Assembly: GCF_016908775.1 (NCBI RefSeq)
Contig: NZ_JAFBEP010000007.1
Span: 62,001-126,000 of the forward strand
Length of the DNA: 64,000 bases
Origin: Defluviitalea raffinosedens
Lineage (GTDB): Bacteria; Bacillota; Clostridia; Lachnospirales; Defluviitaleaceae
Reading direction: 5' to 3'
This document shows, piece after piece, positions 33,734 to 43,674 of the stretch. The notes beneath the pieces were generated by a model. The model saw only the letters and a list, made by a program, of their open reading frames with translations, was not told the DNA's origin and made no database searches. The translations under genes and the position numbers were made by a program. How positions within the stretch are numbered: position 1 is the first letter of the stretch; each line of letters opens with the position of its first letter.

Positions 33734-33778
33734 AAAAGGGCTGTGCACTAATTATTTAGTGTGACAGTCCTTTTTTTG
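33734..33778 (+). terminator. Terminator after the ABC exporter operon
   Basis: AAAAGGGCTGT-GCACTAA pairs imperfectly with TTAGTG-TGACAGTCCTTTT; a T-run follows. Confidence 0.8.
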
Positions 33779-33779
33779 T

Positions 33780-33990
33780 GCGCAAATTATAACTAAATAT
33801 TCTAACAGTAGTTTATAAATAAATTGATTGATTTGTCATTTTATACAGCGTTTGTTAAATTTAGAATGGCAAAAATATACCATATATTGATTAAAATGAT
33901 ATATCATATAGATAAAATATACAATAAAATAAATATGATCACTAAAAAATTATGAAAAGTGATTAAAATAATGTATCAAGGAGGGGTATA
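33780..33990. other. AT-rich promoter/leader region of the Opp-type operon
   Basis: No coding sequence. It contains the palindrome GATATATC and a spaced inverted repeat ATCACT-N14-AGTGAT at 33938-33963, then AAGGAGGGG before the substrate-binding protein. A promoter is expected here but no clear consensus pair stands out. Confidence 0.5.
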
Positions 33991-35838
33991 ATGAAAGCTA
34001 AAAAGCTATTTTCTTTCATTCTCTCAATTGCTATGGTGTGTTCATTGACAGCATGTGGTAATTCTGAAAAAGCATCAACAGTACAGACAGAAGAAATGAC
34101 AGTAGAAAAAGAAGAAAATTCTGCTCAGGATGCAAGTGCTACGCCACGGAATGAGACATTATATTTTGCAGGGCAACAGTGGGGAACCATAAATGACTGG
34201 AATCCAATGTCATCCAATTCTAATAATGGCATGGCGCTGAACCAGGCAGGAAGTGCTCGTGTAATCGTGTGGGAAACACTTTTTATGTACAATATGCTTG
34301 ATGGTAAGTTATATGGTTTGTTGGGAACAGACTATTCTTGGAATGATGATAACACTGAATTAACGGTACACTTAAACAAAGATGCAAAATGGAATGACGG
34401 AACAGAATTTACTGCAGAAGACGTTGTAGCTACATTTGATGCACACATTAAATATGAATCGCCAACAGGTTCAGATTTCAAACCATATATAGAAAAGGTT
34501 GAAGCTAAAGATGATTATACAGTTGTATTTTATGCTACAAAGGATGCATCGGGGAAAGCTATTAATCCTTTAAAAGTTTTAGACTTTATTCCCAAAATAT
34601 ATATCATGCAGAAAGAATATTTGGAGACTGTTGCAGCGCGTAACAACAATGATGCCAATGCAATTAAGCAGGATAAAATGGAAGACTTGGTAAGTACAGG
34701 TCCTTACAAGCCATACTATTATGATGACCAGAAAGTTGTACTCATAAGAGATGATAATTATTGGGGACAGGCTAAGTCCATGTGGGGTAAACTTCCTGTT
34801 CCAAAATATCTGGCACATACAATTTTTAGTGGAAATGATACAGCACTTGTTGCTTTAAAAGCAGGGGAGATAGATGTAGCACAGATGTTTGTAGCAAATG
34901 TGCAGAATCTCTGGTTACAGGATAAGTTACCTATTTCTACATATATCGATGAAGCTCCTTATGGTATCTGTGCAGCAATGCCGACCATTTGGTTTAACAC
35001 AAGAAAAGATGGGTTGGATAAGAAGGAAGTGCGTAAGGCCATTGCTATGGCAGTAGATTATGATCAGATCAATAAGGCAGCCATGACAGGTCAGTCACCT
35101 ACATTTGATGAAGTTCCGAGAAGTGTTATGAATGCTACTGATGCAGAGCAAAGCATGATTGACAAGGATGCCTTGAAAGATTATCAGTTTGGCAATGATC
35201 CGAATAGAGCGAATAAGCTTCTGGATGAGGCTGGTATTGTTGATACAGACGGTGATGGGATCAGAGAGTATCCTGCAGGGAACAATCTGAGATTCAAGGC
35301 AGAGTGTCCTGAAGGCTGGTCTGACTGGAATGCGACTTTGGAGATTGTTGCAGCAGCTGGTAAAAAGATTGGTATTGATATCACCACTTATTTCCCTGAT
35401 GCTTCAACATACATGGAAGATTTAACAACAGCTAATTTTGACATCATTATGGCTACACCAAATGGTACAGCATCCATTACCTGTCCATGGCAGCGCTGTC
35501 TTGAACTTATGGGTTCTGACCTAAATGATTTGGAAGTAGTGACACGTGGTAATTTCGGAAGATGGAAGAACGACCGTGCTGATGAATTGTTGGCACTTAT
35601 TCCGAATGAGACAGATACAAATAAATTAAAAGAATACTATACGGAACTATCTAAAATTTATCTTGAAGAGGTACCTTCATTCACAGCAATGTATCGTCCG
35701 GCAGCATTTCATATTGTAAATGAAACTGTATGGACTAATTTCCCTCAACAAGATGATGGAACCAACATACCACCTTATGATTGTACGGATGGATATGGCG
35801 TTGCCGCTCTATATAATCTGACTCTGGTTGAAAAATAA
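33991..35838 (+). CDS. Opp/Dpp-family ABC substrate-binding lipoprotein
   Basis: A 615-residue SBP_bac_5 protein with signal peptide and lipobox LTAC (about C22), an acidic Ser/Glu linker, then the binding domain with [12 protein letters not shown]-type entry and the [21 protein letters not shown] signature. It is the solute-catching component of the operon; the downstream ATPases, AraC regulator and beta-mannosidase suggest beta-mannosides rather than peptides, as reported for Opp-family oligosaccharide binders of Thermotoga. The ligand is inferred. AAGGAGGGG precedes the ATG. Confidence 0.9.
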   Translation: MKAKKLFSFILSIAMVCSLTACGNSEKASTVQTEEMTVEKEENSAQDASATPRNETLYFAGQQWGTINDWNPMSSNSNNGMALNQAGSARVIVWETLFMYNMLDGKLYGLLGTDYSWNDDNTELTVHLNKDAKWNDGTEFTAEDVVATFDAHIKYESPTGSDFKPYIEKVEAKDDYTVVFYATKDASGKAINPLKVLDFIPKIYIMQKEYLETVAARNNNDANAIKQDKMEDLVSTGPYKPYYYDDQKVVLIRDDNYWGQAKSMWGKLPVPKYLAHTIFSGNDTALVALKAGEIDVAQMFVANVQNLWLQDKLPISTYIDEAPYGICAAMPTIWFNTRKDGLDKKEVRKAIAMAVDYDQINKAAMTGQSPTFDEVPRSVMNATDAEQSMIDKDALKDYQFGNDPNRANKLLDEAGIVDTDGDGIREYPAGNNLRFKAECPEGWSDWNATLEIVAAAGKKIGIDITTYFPDASTYMEDLTTANFDIIMATPNGTASITCPWQRCLELMGSDLNDLEVVTRGNFGRWKNDRADELLALIPNETDTNKLKEYYTELSKIYLEEVPSFTAMYRPAAFHIVNETVWTNFPQQDDGTNIPPYDCTDGYGVAALYNLTLVEK

Positions 35839-35850
35839 AATAAAAATACC

Positions 35851-35884
35851 GCAGAAACCGATAGCAATGTCGGTTTCTGCTTTT
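35851..35884 (+). terminator. Hairpin between binding-protein and permease genes
   Basis: GCAGAAACCGA (35851-35861) pairs perfectly with TCGGTTTCTGC (35870-35880), followed by TTTT. A leaky terminator or RNA-stabilising hairpin here would make more binding protein than permease. Confidence 0.75.
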
Positions 35885-35902
35885 CCAGAAAGGTTAGAAA
35901 GG

Positions 35903-36919
35903 ATGGATTACGTTTTGAAAGGATACAAAAAATATTATGCAAACAAACTGATATGGTATCTGCTGACATTTATTGTTGCGGTCGTTCTTAACTTTGTACT
36001 GCCAAGAATGATGCCAGGTAATCCTGTTTCAACCATTGCTGCACAGACTACACAGGGTATGACAGATGCTACTGCCATTCAGAAAGTATATGCAGAATAT
36101 GCAGAAGCCTTTGGAATTAATAAACCAATGTATAAGCAGTTTTTTATGTGGGTCAGGAATTTGTTACGTGGAGATATGGGAGTTTCTTTTAGCCAGTATC
36201 CAAGAAAAGTCAGCGACATTGTAAGCAGCAGTATTTGGTGGACAATTGCATTGCAGCTTCCAGCAATTATTGTAGGATGGCTTTTGGGAAATATTTTGGG
36301 GGCAGTTGCTGCGTATATGAGAAAAGGATTTGATAAAGTAATATTACCGGTATTTTTATTCATCAGCAACATTCCGGCATTTGGTATGGCAGTTGTGTTG
36401 TTGACTATTTTTGCAGTTAAACTTCACTGGGCACCAACGAGTGGAGGATATGGTTTTGATTTAATTCCGAATTTTAGCTTGCCTTTCATTCTGTCAGTAT
36501 TAGATCATTACAAATTGCCTTTTTTGTCAATTGTTCTCGTTACAATTGGTGGGCAGGCTATAGGTATGCGTTCAATGTCAATTTATGAATTAAATGCAGA
36601 TTATGTGAAGTATAGCCGTTTTCTTGGTATCAAAGACAGTAAGATCGTAAAGTATGTATTTAGAAATGCTATGTTACCACAGATTACTGGGCTTGCAATG
36701 TCATTAGGTACAATGGTAGGCGGTGCATTAGTAGCAGAAATTGTATTTTCTTATCCAGGTATTGGTACTACTTTATTGTCGGCGATCACAGGACGTGATT
36801 ATCCCCTTATATCGGCTTGTACGTTGATTATTACAATCATGGTTCTTCTTGCAAACTTATTTGTAGAATTACTTTATGCTCTGATTGACCCGCGTATCAA
36901 AGCGGCACAGTCTGATTGA
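35903..36919 (+). CDS. Opp/Dpp-family ABC permease 1 (DppB-like)
   Basis: A 338-residue BPD-type permease with six membrane helices. [14 protein letters not shown] and the [28 protein letters not shown] segment are typical of DppB. The EAA-like cytoplasmic loop is [16 protein letters not shown]. The ATG at 35903 is preferred: the reading from 35828 would put the intergenic hairpin inside the coding sequence and has no ribosome site, whereas AGAAAGG lies about nine bases before 35903. Next gene starts twelve bases after its stop. Confidence 0.87.
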   Translation: MDYVLKGYKKYYANKLIWYLLTFIVAVVLNFVLPRMMPGNPVSTIAAQTTQGMTDATAIQKVYAEYAEAFGINKPMYKQFFMWVRNLLRGDMGVSFSQYPRKVSDIVSSSIWWTIALQLPAIIVGWLLGNILGAVAAYMRKGFDKVILPVFLFISNIPAFGMAVVLLTIFAVKLHWAPTSGGYGFDLIPNFSLPFILSVLDHYKLPFLSIVLVTIGGQAIGMRSMSIYELNADYVKYSRFLGIKDSKIVKYVFRNAMLPQITGLAMSLGTMVGGALVAEIVFSYPGIGTTLLSAITGRDYPLISACTLIITIMVLLANLFVELLYALIDPRIKAAQSD

Positions 36920-36930
36920 GGAGGGGTCAA

Positions 36931-38199
36931 ATGGGAAATACATTAAAGCAATTAAGACGTTCGCCCCAGTTTATGATTGGATTTGTTATATTTATAACAG
37001 TTCTGGCATTGGTGATTATTTATCCTTTGATAGTGGCTGCAGATCCTTTAGAAATGGTAGGACAGGGAATCTTTTATAAGCCAGGCACCTATGTATCCGT
37101 GGCCGATACTGTTATACAAAGCATGGTTTCCGAAAAGAGTTACATACTTAATATAGATACTTCAGCTAATCGTTTGAGCTCGAGGATAAGCGTTGAGGAC
37201 AGAAAAGCTATGATAGATTGGCTTGAAAAATATGGGGGTGTAGAAGAAGGTACGTTAAGTACAGCGGATGATGAGGTAGGTAAACTCATTGATACCTGGT
37301 GTGAAAAATATGATGCGTCTAATCCTCAGAAGGGACTTATTGCTGCCAGGAAAAAGTATTATGTCCGTCTGGATAGTTCATTAAAAGAACTGTTAAAATC
37401 TCAGGATATCATTGTTTCCGAATATGGAGAGGATGGCGAACTAGAAAAAAGGGGAAAAGTGGCTGATAACATATATGTAAATGTTAAAGATATTCCCAAT
37501 CAGAGAACTTTTCTCTTAGGAACAGATAACTTTGGACGGGATGTTTTGACAGAACTGATTTATGCAACACGTACTTCACTGCTTATTGGTTTTATTGCTG
37601 GAATAGTTGCTACCGGAATTGGTTTGTTTTTTGGACTTTTGGCAGGATTTTTAGGTGGTTTTGCAGATGACTTCATTATGTTTGTAACAAACTTGTTTAC
37701 AGTTGTTCCATCGTTTGTTATTTTGATCCTTATATCATATAGTGTAGGACAGGAAGCAAGGGGCGTTTTTATGGTTGCAGTTATTATCGGTCTGACTTCC
37801 TGGACATGGACTACACGAAGTGTGCGTTCACAGGTTATTTCACTCAGAAACCGTGACCATGTTAACATGTCAAAACTTTCAGGACACGGATTATTTAGGA
37901 TTATTCTGGTAGATATATTGCCATATATAGCCTCTTATGTTGTTATGGCATTTATTCTTCAGATTTCAAGCGGTATACTTGCAGAGGCACAGCTTTCTAT
38001 GCTTGGCCTTGGACCTGCAACAACCAAAACGGCAACTTTGGGCCTTATGATGAACTGGGCCTTGACTTATACAGCACATTTGAATGGCTCCTGGTGGGCA
38101 TATTTTCCTGTTATTCTTGTGATTGCGTTGATTTCCTTTTCGTTGAATCTAATGAATACAGGAATGGATCAGGTATTTAATCCCACATTGCGAGATTAG
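36931..38199 (+). CDS. Opp/Dpp-family ABC permease 2 (DppC-like) with extracellular insert
   Basis: A 422-residue permease; DppC proteins usually have about 300. After TM1 (about 19-40) there is an extra soluble stretch of roughly 130 residues (from ADPLEMVGQGIF to the KVADNIYVNVKD area) before the family-conserved TDNFGRDVLTELIYATRTSLLIG. Remaining helices and the LRNRDHVNMSKLSGHG coupling loop are normal. The insert would face the outside beside the binding protein. The ATG at 36931 follows GAGGAGGGG; the ORF can extend to 36916 without a site. Confidence 0.87.
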   Translation: MGNTLKQLRRSPQFMIGFVIFITVLALVIIYPLIVAADPLEMVGQGIFYKPGTYVSVADTVIQSMVSEKSYILNIDTSANRLSSRISVEDRKAMIDWLEKYGGVEEGTLSTADDEVGKLIDTWCEKYDASNPQKGLIAARKKYYVRLDSSLKELLKSQDIIVSEYGEDGELEKRGKVADNIYVNVKDIPNQRTFLLGTDNFGRDVLTELIYATRTSLLIGFIAGIVATGIGLFFGLLAGFLGGFADDFIMFVTNLFTVVPSFVILILISYSVGQEARGVFMVAVIIGLTSWTWTTRSVRSQVISLRNRDHVNMSKLSGHGLFRIILVDILPYIASYVVMAFILQISSGILAEAQLSMLGLGPATTKTATLGLMMNWALTYTAHLNGSWWAYFPVILVIALISFSLNLMNTGMDQVFNPTLRD

Positions 38200-38214
38200 G
38201 AAAGGAGCAGAACA

Positions 38215-39225
38215 ATGGGCAAGATAATATTGGAAGTAAAGGATTTAAAGACAAAGTATGTAACCCGTTTTCATGAGGATGTGTATGCAGTTGATAGTGT
38301 ATCTTTAACACTGGAAGAAGGAAAATCACTTGGAATTGCCGGCGAATCTGGCTGCGGCAAATCAACCCTTGCACTGAGTCTTATGGGATACTATTTTCCA
38401 CCTCTGCATTATATAAGCGGGAGTATTCTGATAGATGGTGTGGATGTTACTTCAATGAAGCCGGATGATGTACGCAAAAAAATACTTGGAACCGAGATCT
38501 CATACATTCCACAAGCAGCCATGAATGCATTGAATCCTACTCAAAAGATTATTGATTTCTTATGGGATGTTGTACATACACATAATAAATCTATGAGCAG
38601 GTCAGAAGTCAGAGAGATGGCAAAGGAACGTTTTCAGGCCTTAGGTCTACCGACAGAAGTACTGGATAAATATGCTGTTGAACTTTCAGGGGGAATGAAA
38701 CAAAGAACAGTTATTGCTGTTTCCACTATTTTAAATCCTAAGGTTTTGATTGCAGATGAGCCATCTTCTGCATTGGATGTTACCAGTCAGAAAATGGTGA
38801 TTAAGATGATACGGGAATTAATGGATAAGGGATATATAAAATCAATGATATTTATTACACATGAGCTCCCTCTTTTATACAATGTTACCGATGATATTAT
38901 GGTCATGTATGCAGGGCAGATTGTAGAAATAGGAAACGCCAGAGAAATAGTATTTTACCCGAAACATCCGTATGCAAAGGGACTTATGGAATCTATTATT
39001 GTACCAGAATCAGGAATAAAAAGCAAGAAATTAACAGCCATTCCGGGTGCGCCTCCTAATCTGAAACATCCGCCTGAAGGCTGCCGTTTCGCAGAGAGAT
39101 GCTGCTACGCCAAACCTGAATGCCGTATTATTAAACCCAATATGATCAAAGCAGCTTCGGGGAGATACTATCGATGTCTGATGAAAGAGGACGAATTAAA
39201 GGAGGCGTATGGATATGGAGAATGA
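38215..39225 (+). CDS. Opp/Dpp-family ABC ATPase 1 (OppD/DppD-like)
   Basis: A 336-residue ATPase. Walker [10 protein letters not shown], signature LSGGMKQRT, Walker [13 protein letters not shown] and the switch FITHE. The C-terminal oligopeptide-transporter domain includes the conserved Cys cluster ([16 protein letters not shown]), which in relatives binds an Fe-S cluster or zinc. It pairs with the next gene. AGGAGC precedes the ATG; it overlaps the following gene by eleven bases. Confidence 0.9.
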   Translation: MGKIILEVKDLKTKYVTRFHEDVYAVDSVSLTLEEGKSLGIAGESGCGKSTLALSLMGYYFPPLHYISGSILIDGVDVTSMKPDDVRKKILGTEISYIPQAAMNALNPTQKIIDFLWDVVHTHNKSMSRSEVREMAKERFQALGLPTEVLDKYAVELSGGMKQRTVIAVSTILNPKVLIADEPSSALDVTSQKMVIKMIRELMDKGYIKSMIFITHELPLLYNVTDDIMVMYAGQIVEIGNAREIVFYPKHPYAKGLMESIIVPESGIKSKKLTAIPGAPPNLKHPPEGCRFAERCCYAKPECRIIKPNMIKAASGRYYRCLMKEDELKEAYGYGE

Positions 39226-40033
39226 AAATCAATCATGTTTGAGCGGTAAAGGAGTTACAAAAATATTTGGCATGGGTAACAAGAAGACTATTGCAGTAGA
39301 TCATGTGGATTTCGATTTTAAAAAGGGAGAGATCATATCCATTGTAGGCGAGTCTGGTAGTGGAAAGACGACTTTGTTTAAAATGATTCTTGGATTAATT
39401 AATATTACAGAAGGAGAACTTTTTTTTAATGGCAAGCCAAGAGATATAAAGACCCAGAAAAAAAGAAAAGAGTACTGGAAAAACATTCAGGCAGTTTTTC
39501 AGGATCCATTTGCATCTTTTAATATGTTTACCAAAGTAGATACCGTATTAATGGATTGTATAAATTTACGAGGACAAAAAAATCTTTCGCAAGAGGAAAA
39601 AACTGTACTTATGGCAGAAGCATGCAGTTTTGTGAATCTGAAATTTGCGGATCTGACCAATAAATATCCTTTTGAATTGTCAGGGGGACAGATGCAGAGA
39701 TTGATGCTTGCCCGGATATTCCTGTTACGACCAAGAATATTGATGGCAGATGAACCGACATCAATGATAGACGCATGCTCGCGTTCCACAATATTGGATA
39801 TGCTTTTAAAGCTCAGAGATGAAACGAATATGACGATAGTGTTTATAACACATGATATAGGACTGGCATATTATATATCAGACACAATTTATATTATGGA
39901 ACACGGCAAATTTGTAGAACATGGTTCGGCAGATGATGTAATTCTGAATCCTAAGGCAGAATATACAAAACGCCTAATCAGTGATGTCCCTAAGATATAT
40001 GAGAAATGGGATCTCTCAACTACATTACATTAG
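39215..40033 (+). CDS. Opp/Dpp-family ABC ATPase 2 (OppF/DppF-like)
   Basis: A 272-residue ATPase with Walker [10 protein letters not shown], signature LSGGQMQRL, Walker [10 protein letters not shown] and FITHD. The start at ATG 39215 has nine bases to AGGAGG (39200-39205); the ATG at 39209 is only three away. It completes the five-gene importer (binding protein, two permeases, two ATPases). The stop lies 13 bases from the convergent AraC gene, with no terminator visible in between. Confidence 0.88.
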   Translation: MENENQSCLSGKGVTKIFGMGNKKTIAVDHVDFDFKKGEIISIVGESGSGKTTLFKMILGLINITEGELFFNGKPRDIKTQKKRKEYWKNIQAVFQDPFASFNMFTKVDTVLMDCINLRGQKNLSQEEKTVLMAEACSFVNLKFADLTNKYPFELSGGQMQRLMLARIFLLRPRILMADEPTSMIDACSRSTILDMLLKLRDETNMTIVFITHDIGLAYYISDTIYIMEHGKFVEHGSADDVILNPKAEYTKRLISDVPKIYEKWDLSTTLH

Positions 40034-40046
40034 ACAGAAAAATCAA

Positions 40047-40922
40047 TCAGCGTTTGGATGACAGTGATTTACGTTGCTGGGCAGGAGTAATGCCAAGAAA
40101 TTTTTTATAAGTTTTAATAAAATGGCTGCAGTCTGCAAATCCGGTTTCGGCGGCTATATAATTCAGGGATTGATCTGTAAAAAGCAAAAGATCCTGTGCT
40201 TTACACACACGGACATATTCAATATATTCCTTGCAACTTCGTCCGGTTTGCTGTTTAAAGTGACGTGAGAAGGTAGAATAACTCATATTGCAGTGCCGTG
40301 CAAGATCGGGAATAGAAATAGGTTCTCCGGAATGATTGGAGATATATTCCAAAGCATAATGAATCTGGGGATGAGCTGCTTTTTGGCCGCTTGCAGACTT
40401 TAGGTCAATTCCGCTGTTTTGCCATATGCGCATGATTAAAACTAAAAGCACGCGTAAAAGCGCATCAATCAGATCATCATGGAACAATTCTTTATGTGCA
40501 AGTTCGTGGATCAGTTGATCTATAATATTTTTGACAGGATACGGTGTAAGTATCTTTTTATTTAAATGAATAGGAAGCTTTTTTTGGAATGTGGTACAGC
40601 AGAATACGGAATGCACAAGAGGAGCTGATTCATTGGAAAAATGAAGTTTATTGGGATTAAACTTAATTACTCCATACTGAATATGTTCCGTATTCTTAGC
40701 ATAAATACTGTGAACACTTTTTGGCATAATGACGATCAGATCTCTGGGATGCAGGACATAGGGAACGTGATCACATTCTACAATGATATTTCCCTGATAC
40801 AAGTACAGAAGTTCTATATAATAATGCCAATGTGACGGATAGGGTAATGTAGTCACATTGGTGTCAAATATAAATATTTCATAAGGGGTTGCCAGCGTTT
40901 CAATATTTTCAAAGAAAGCCAA
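40047..40922 (-). CDS. AraC family transcriptional regulator, cupin sensor
   Basis: A 291-residue regulator with an N-terminal cupin-type domain (PSHWHYYIELLYLYQGNIIV) and a C-terminal AraC DNA-binding domain (SIPDLARHCNMSYSTFSRHF, then ETGFADCSHFIKTYKKFLGITPAQ). It starts with TTG at 40922 after AGGGAGG. Placed between the importer and the divergent beta-mannosidase, it most likely activates both in response to a mannoside. Different from the AraC protein at 5.5 kb in length and sequence. Confidence 0.88.
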   Translation of the reverse strand: MAFFENIETLATPYEIFIFDTNVTTLPYPSHWHYYIELLYLYQGNIIVECDHVPYVLHPRDLIVIMPKSVHSIYAKNTEHIQYGVIKFNPNKLHFSNESAPLVHSVFCCTTFQKKLPIHLNKKILTPYPVKNIIDQLIHELAHKELFHDDLIDALLRVLLVLIMRIWQNSGIDLKSASGQKAAHPQIHYALEYISNHSGEPISIPDLARHCNMSYSTFSRHFKQQTGRSCKEYIEYVRVCKAQDLLLFTDQSLNYIAAETGFADCSHFIKTYKKFLGITPAQQRKSLSSKR

Positions 40923-41053
40923 AACCTATACCTCCCTATTCTGTATTACTCATATGAAATATTAGCATAAAAAACTGAATAAATAAACATAAAATGAGGA
41001 ATTAAATTAAGCAAATTTACTTAAATAATTTGACTAATTGGAGAGTGATAAAT

Positions 41054-43555
41054 GTGATTAAACAAATTTTAAATCAGAACTGGAAAATGAGAGAAAGTCA
41101 GACAGGAGAATACCTGGAGGCAAAGGTACCAGGTTCTGTTTATCAGGTATACCTGGATCATGGATTGATGAAAGACCCGTATTTCAGGGATCAGGAAACA
41201 GAAGCATTGAAACTGATGGAAAAAGATTATGAATATGTGACTGTTTTTACGCCGGATGAAAATGTGATGAGCTGTCCTTATGTAGTGCTGCAGTTTCAGG
41301 GACTGGATACAATTGCTGACATCTGGTTGAATGGTAAACATCTTGGATATGTGGACAACATGCACAGAACATGGGAGTATGAAATAAAATCTCTTTTACT
41401 TCCAAAAGATAATGAGCTAAGGATTTTATTTCATTCACCGATAAAATACATTAAAGAACGTGAGAAGGAAGAAGGATTCTGGCCTACGGTGTATGAAGCA
41501 ATGAGAGGAACTTCCCATATCAGAAAATCCCAGTGTATGTTTGGTTGGGATTGGGGACCGAGACTGCCGGATTCAGGAATATTTAGGGATGTATTGTTAC
41601 TGGGATGTGAAGCAGAACGTCTGGATGGAGTATATATCAGACAGAAGCATGAGACAGATAAAGTAACGCTTTCATTGAAGATTGATTTAAAATGTATGGA
41701 TAGTCGTTTTCCGTTATGCTTTGGAATGGATAAAGAGCTGATCAGGAAAAGAAATCTGAAAGCCAGGGTGAGGATTGAAAATCCTGAAGGGGAGAGCTTA
41801 ATAATGAGAGAAACAGAAGATGGAGAGGCAGTATCAGACATTGAAATCCAAAATCCTCAGTTGTGGTGGCCAAATGGTTTAGGAAAACAACCGTTGTATA
41901 AAGTGATTGTAGAACTTATACGGGATGAACAAGTACTTGACAGATTTGAGAAACGTATTGGACTTCGTACACTGACAATCCGAAGAGCAAAGGACGAATA
42001 TGGTGAGAGTTTTGCTCATGAAGTCAATGGTATTACATATTTTGCCATGGGAGCAAATTATATTCCTGAAGATTGCATTTTGAGTAGGATCAGTCCTGAG
42101 CGGACAAGGAATTTGTTAGAACAGGCAGTGGCTGCCAATTACAATACTATCCGTGTATGGGGAGGCGGCTATTATCCAGATGATTTCTTCTGGGATATTT
42201 GTGATGAACTGGGATTGGTTGTATGGATGGATTTCATGTTTGCATGTGGCGTATATCGATTGACCAATTCTGAATTTGAACAGAATATGATCGAAGAGTT
42301 CATACAGAACGTAAAGCGTATTCGTAATCATGCATGCCTTGGTTTATGGTGTGGCAACAACGAAATGGAAAGTTTTTACTGTTTAAGCAACCATGATTTC
42401 AATCAAGAGAAAGGTTATGCTGCTGATTATATTCGACTGTATGAGTATATCATTCCAAAAGTTCTTAAGGAATATGATCCGGATACTTTCTACTGGCCAT
42501 CAAGTCCGTCATCAGGAGGGAGCTTTGATGATCCAAACAGTCCTGACAGAGGAGATGTGCATTACTGGGATGTATGGCATGGAAACAAACCATTTACAGA
42601 ATACCGTAAGTATCGTTTTCGTTATTTATCTGAGTTTGGCTTTCAATCATTTCCATCTATTCGTACCATAGAATCGTTTACGAATCCTGAAGACAGAAAT
42701 ATCTTTTCATGGGTTATGGAAAAACATCAGAGAAACGCGTCGGCAAACGGAAAGATTATGAACTATATGGAGCAGATGTATCTGTATCCTACCAATTTTG
42801 AAACTTTAATCTATGCTTCACAACTTTTACAGGCGGATGCGATTCGTTATGGCGTTGAACATTTCAGAAGAAACAGAGGGCGATGTATGGGAACGATCAT
42901 ATGGCAGCTGAATGATTGCTGGCCGGTAGCATCATGGTCTTCTATTGACTATTATGGACGATGGAAGGCATTACATTATTATGAAAAACGTTTTTTTGCT
43001 CCCTTGTTGTTATCCTGTGAGGAAGAAAGTGTGCTTTCCCAAGATCCGAATCCAAATGCAGAACCCTATGAACTGAAGAAATCCATCCGTTTGTGTGTAT
43101 CCAATGAATCACCAAAGGATGAAATGGTTGAGGTATTTTGGGAGCTTAGAGATAATTATTCTAATATTTTAAAAGCGGGAAAAGAGACAGTGCAAGTTAA
43201 GGCGTTTAGCAGCAAATGGCTTGACAGGCAATGCTTTCAGGATGCTGACGAATTCTCTCATTATGTCAGCTATCGTATGGAGAAGAATGGAGAAATAATT
43301 AGCAGCGGCAGTGTTTTGTTTACAGTACCTAAGTTCTTTCATCTGATAGATCCACAGCTTCAAGTCAGAGTTGAAGGCGATGAGATTGTTGTTACAGCCA
43401 AAAGTTATGCGAGAGCTGTACAAATTAGAAATAAAGAAGACAATCTTATTTTATCAGATAATTTCTTTGATATGGATGCAGGAGAAAGGCGTGTCAGAAT
43501 ACTCCAAGGAATTCCTGAAGAACTTGAAGTAAGGAGCGTATATGACATTCGATAA
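41054..43555 (+). CDS. Glycoside hydrolase family 2 beta-mannosidase
   Basis: An 833-residue GH2 enzyme, cytoplasmic, hydrolysing beta-mannosides. The N-terminal jelly-roll region has AKVPGSVYQVYLDHGLMKDP and DYEYV; the acid/base glutamate is E437 in WCGNNEME and the nucleophile is E527 in YLSEFGFQSFPS. Also MFGWDWGPRLPDSG, a mannosidase mark. The GTG at 41054 has GGAGAG eight bases upstream; the TTG at 41030 has no site. It lies divergent from an AraC gene and next to an Opp-type importer, so probably cleaves the imported oligosaccharide. Confidence 0.92.
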   Translation: MIKQILNQNWKMRESQTGEYLEAKVPGSVYQVYLDHGLMKDPYFRDQETEALKLMEKDYEYVTVFTPDENVMSCPYVVLQFQGLDTIADIWLNGKHLGYVDNMHRTWEYEIKSLLLPKDNELRILFHSPIKYIKEREKEEGFWPTVYEAMRGTSHIRKSQCMFGWDWGPRLPDSGIFRDVLLLGCEAERLDGVYIRQKHETDKVTLSLKIDLKCMDSRFPLCFGMDKELIRKRNLKARVRIENPEGESLIMRETEDGEAVSDIEIQNPQLWWPNGLGKQPLYKVIVELIRDEQVLDRFEKRIGLRTLTIRRAKDEYGESFAHEVNGITYFAMGANYIPEDCILSRISPERTRNLLEQAVAANYNTIRVWGGGYYPDDFFWDICDELGLVVWMDFMFACGVYRLTNSEFEQNMIEEFIQNVKRIRNHACLGLWCGNNEMESFYCLSNHDFNQEKGYAADYIRLYEYIIPKVLKEYDPDTFYWPSSPSSGGSFDDPNSPDRGDVHYWDVWHGNKPFTEYRKYRFRYLSEFGFQSFPSIRTIESFTNPEDRNIFSWVMEKHQRNASANGKIMNYMEQMYLYPTNFETLIYASQLLQADAIRYGVEHFRRNRGRCMGTIIWQLNDCWPVASWSSIDYYGRWKALHYYEKRFFAPLLLSCEEESVLSQDPNPNAEPYELKKSIRLCVSNESPKDEMVEVFWELRDNYSNILKAGKETVQVKAFSSKWLDRQCFQDADEFSHYVSYRMEKNGEIISSGSVLFTVPKFFHLIDPQLQVRVEGDEIVVTAKSYARAVQIRNKEDNLILSDNFFDMDAGERRVRILQGIPEELEVRSVYDIR

Positions 43556-43640
43556 ATAAATCAAAATCACAAAAGTAGAAGTAATCAGAAAAATATCTCC
43601 CCAAAAAATTTAATGTATTTATATGATATTATAAAATGGG

Positions 43641-43674
43641 AAAAAATCCGCCAGCTAAGCTGGCGGATTTTTTT
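43641..43674. terminator. Bidirectional terminator between beta-mannosidase and hydG
   Basis: AATCCGCCAGCT and AGCTGGCGGATT pair with a tiny loop, with A-run on the left and T-run on the right, so it serves both converging genes. It reaches the hydG stop codon. Confidence 0.9.

Noticed and set aside
35828-35902. Earlier start of the first permease at 35828
   Set aside because: No ribosome site, overlaps the upstream gene and would translate the hairpin; the ATG at 35903 has AGAAAGG.
37560-37868. Antisense open frames inside the ABC, hydE and hydrolase genes
   Set aside because: They are shadows of strong coding genes, with no ribosome sites or recognisable families.
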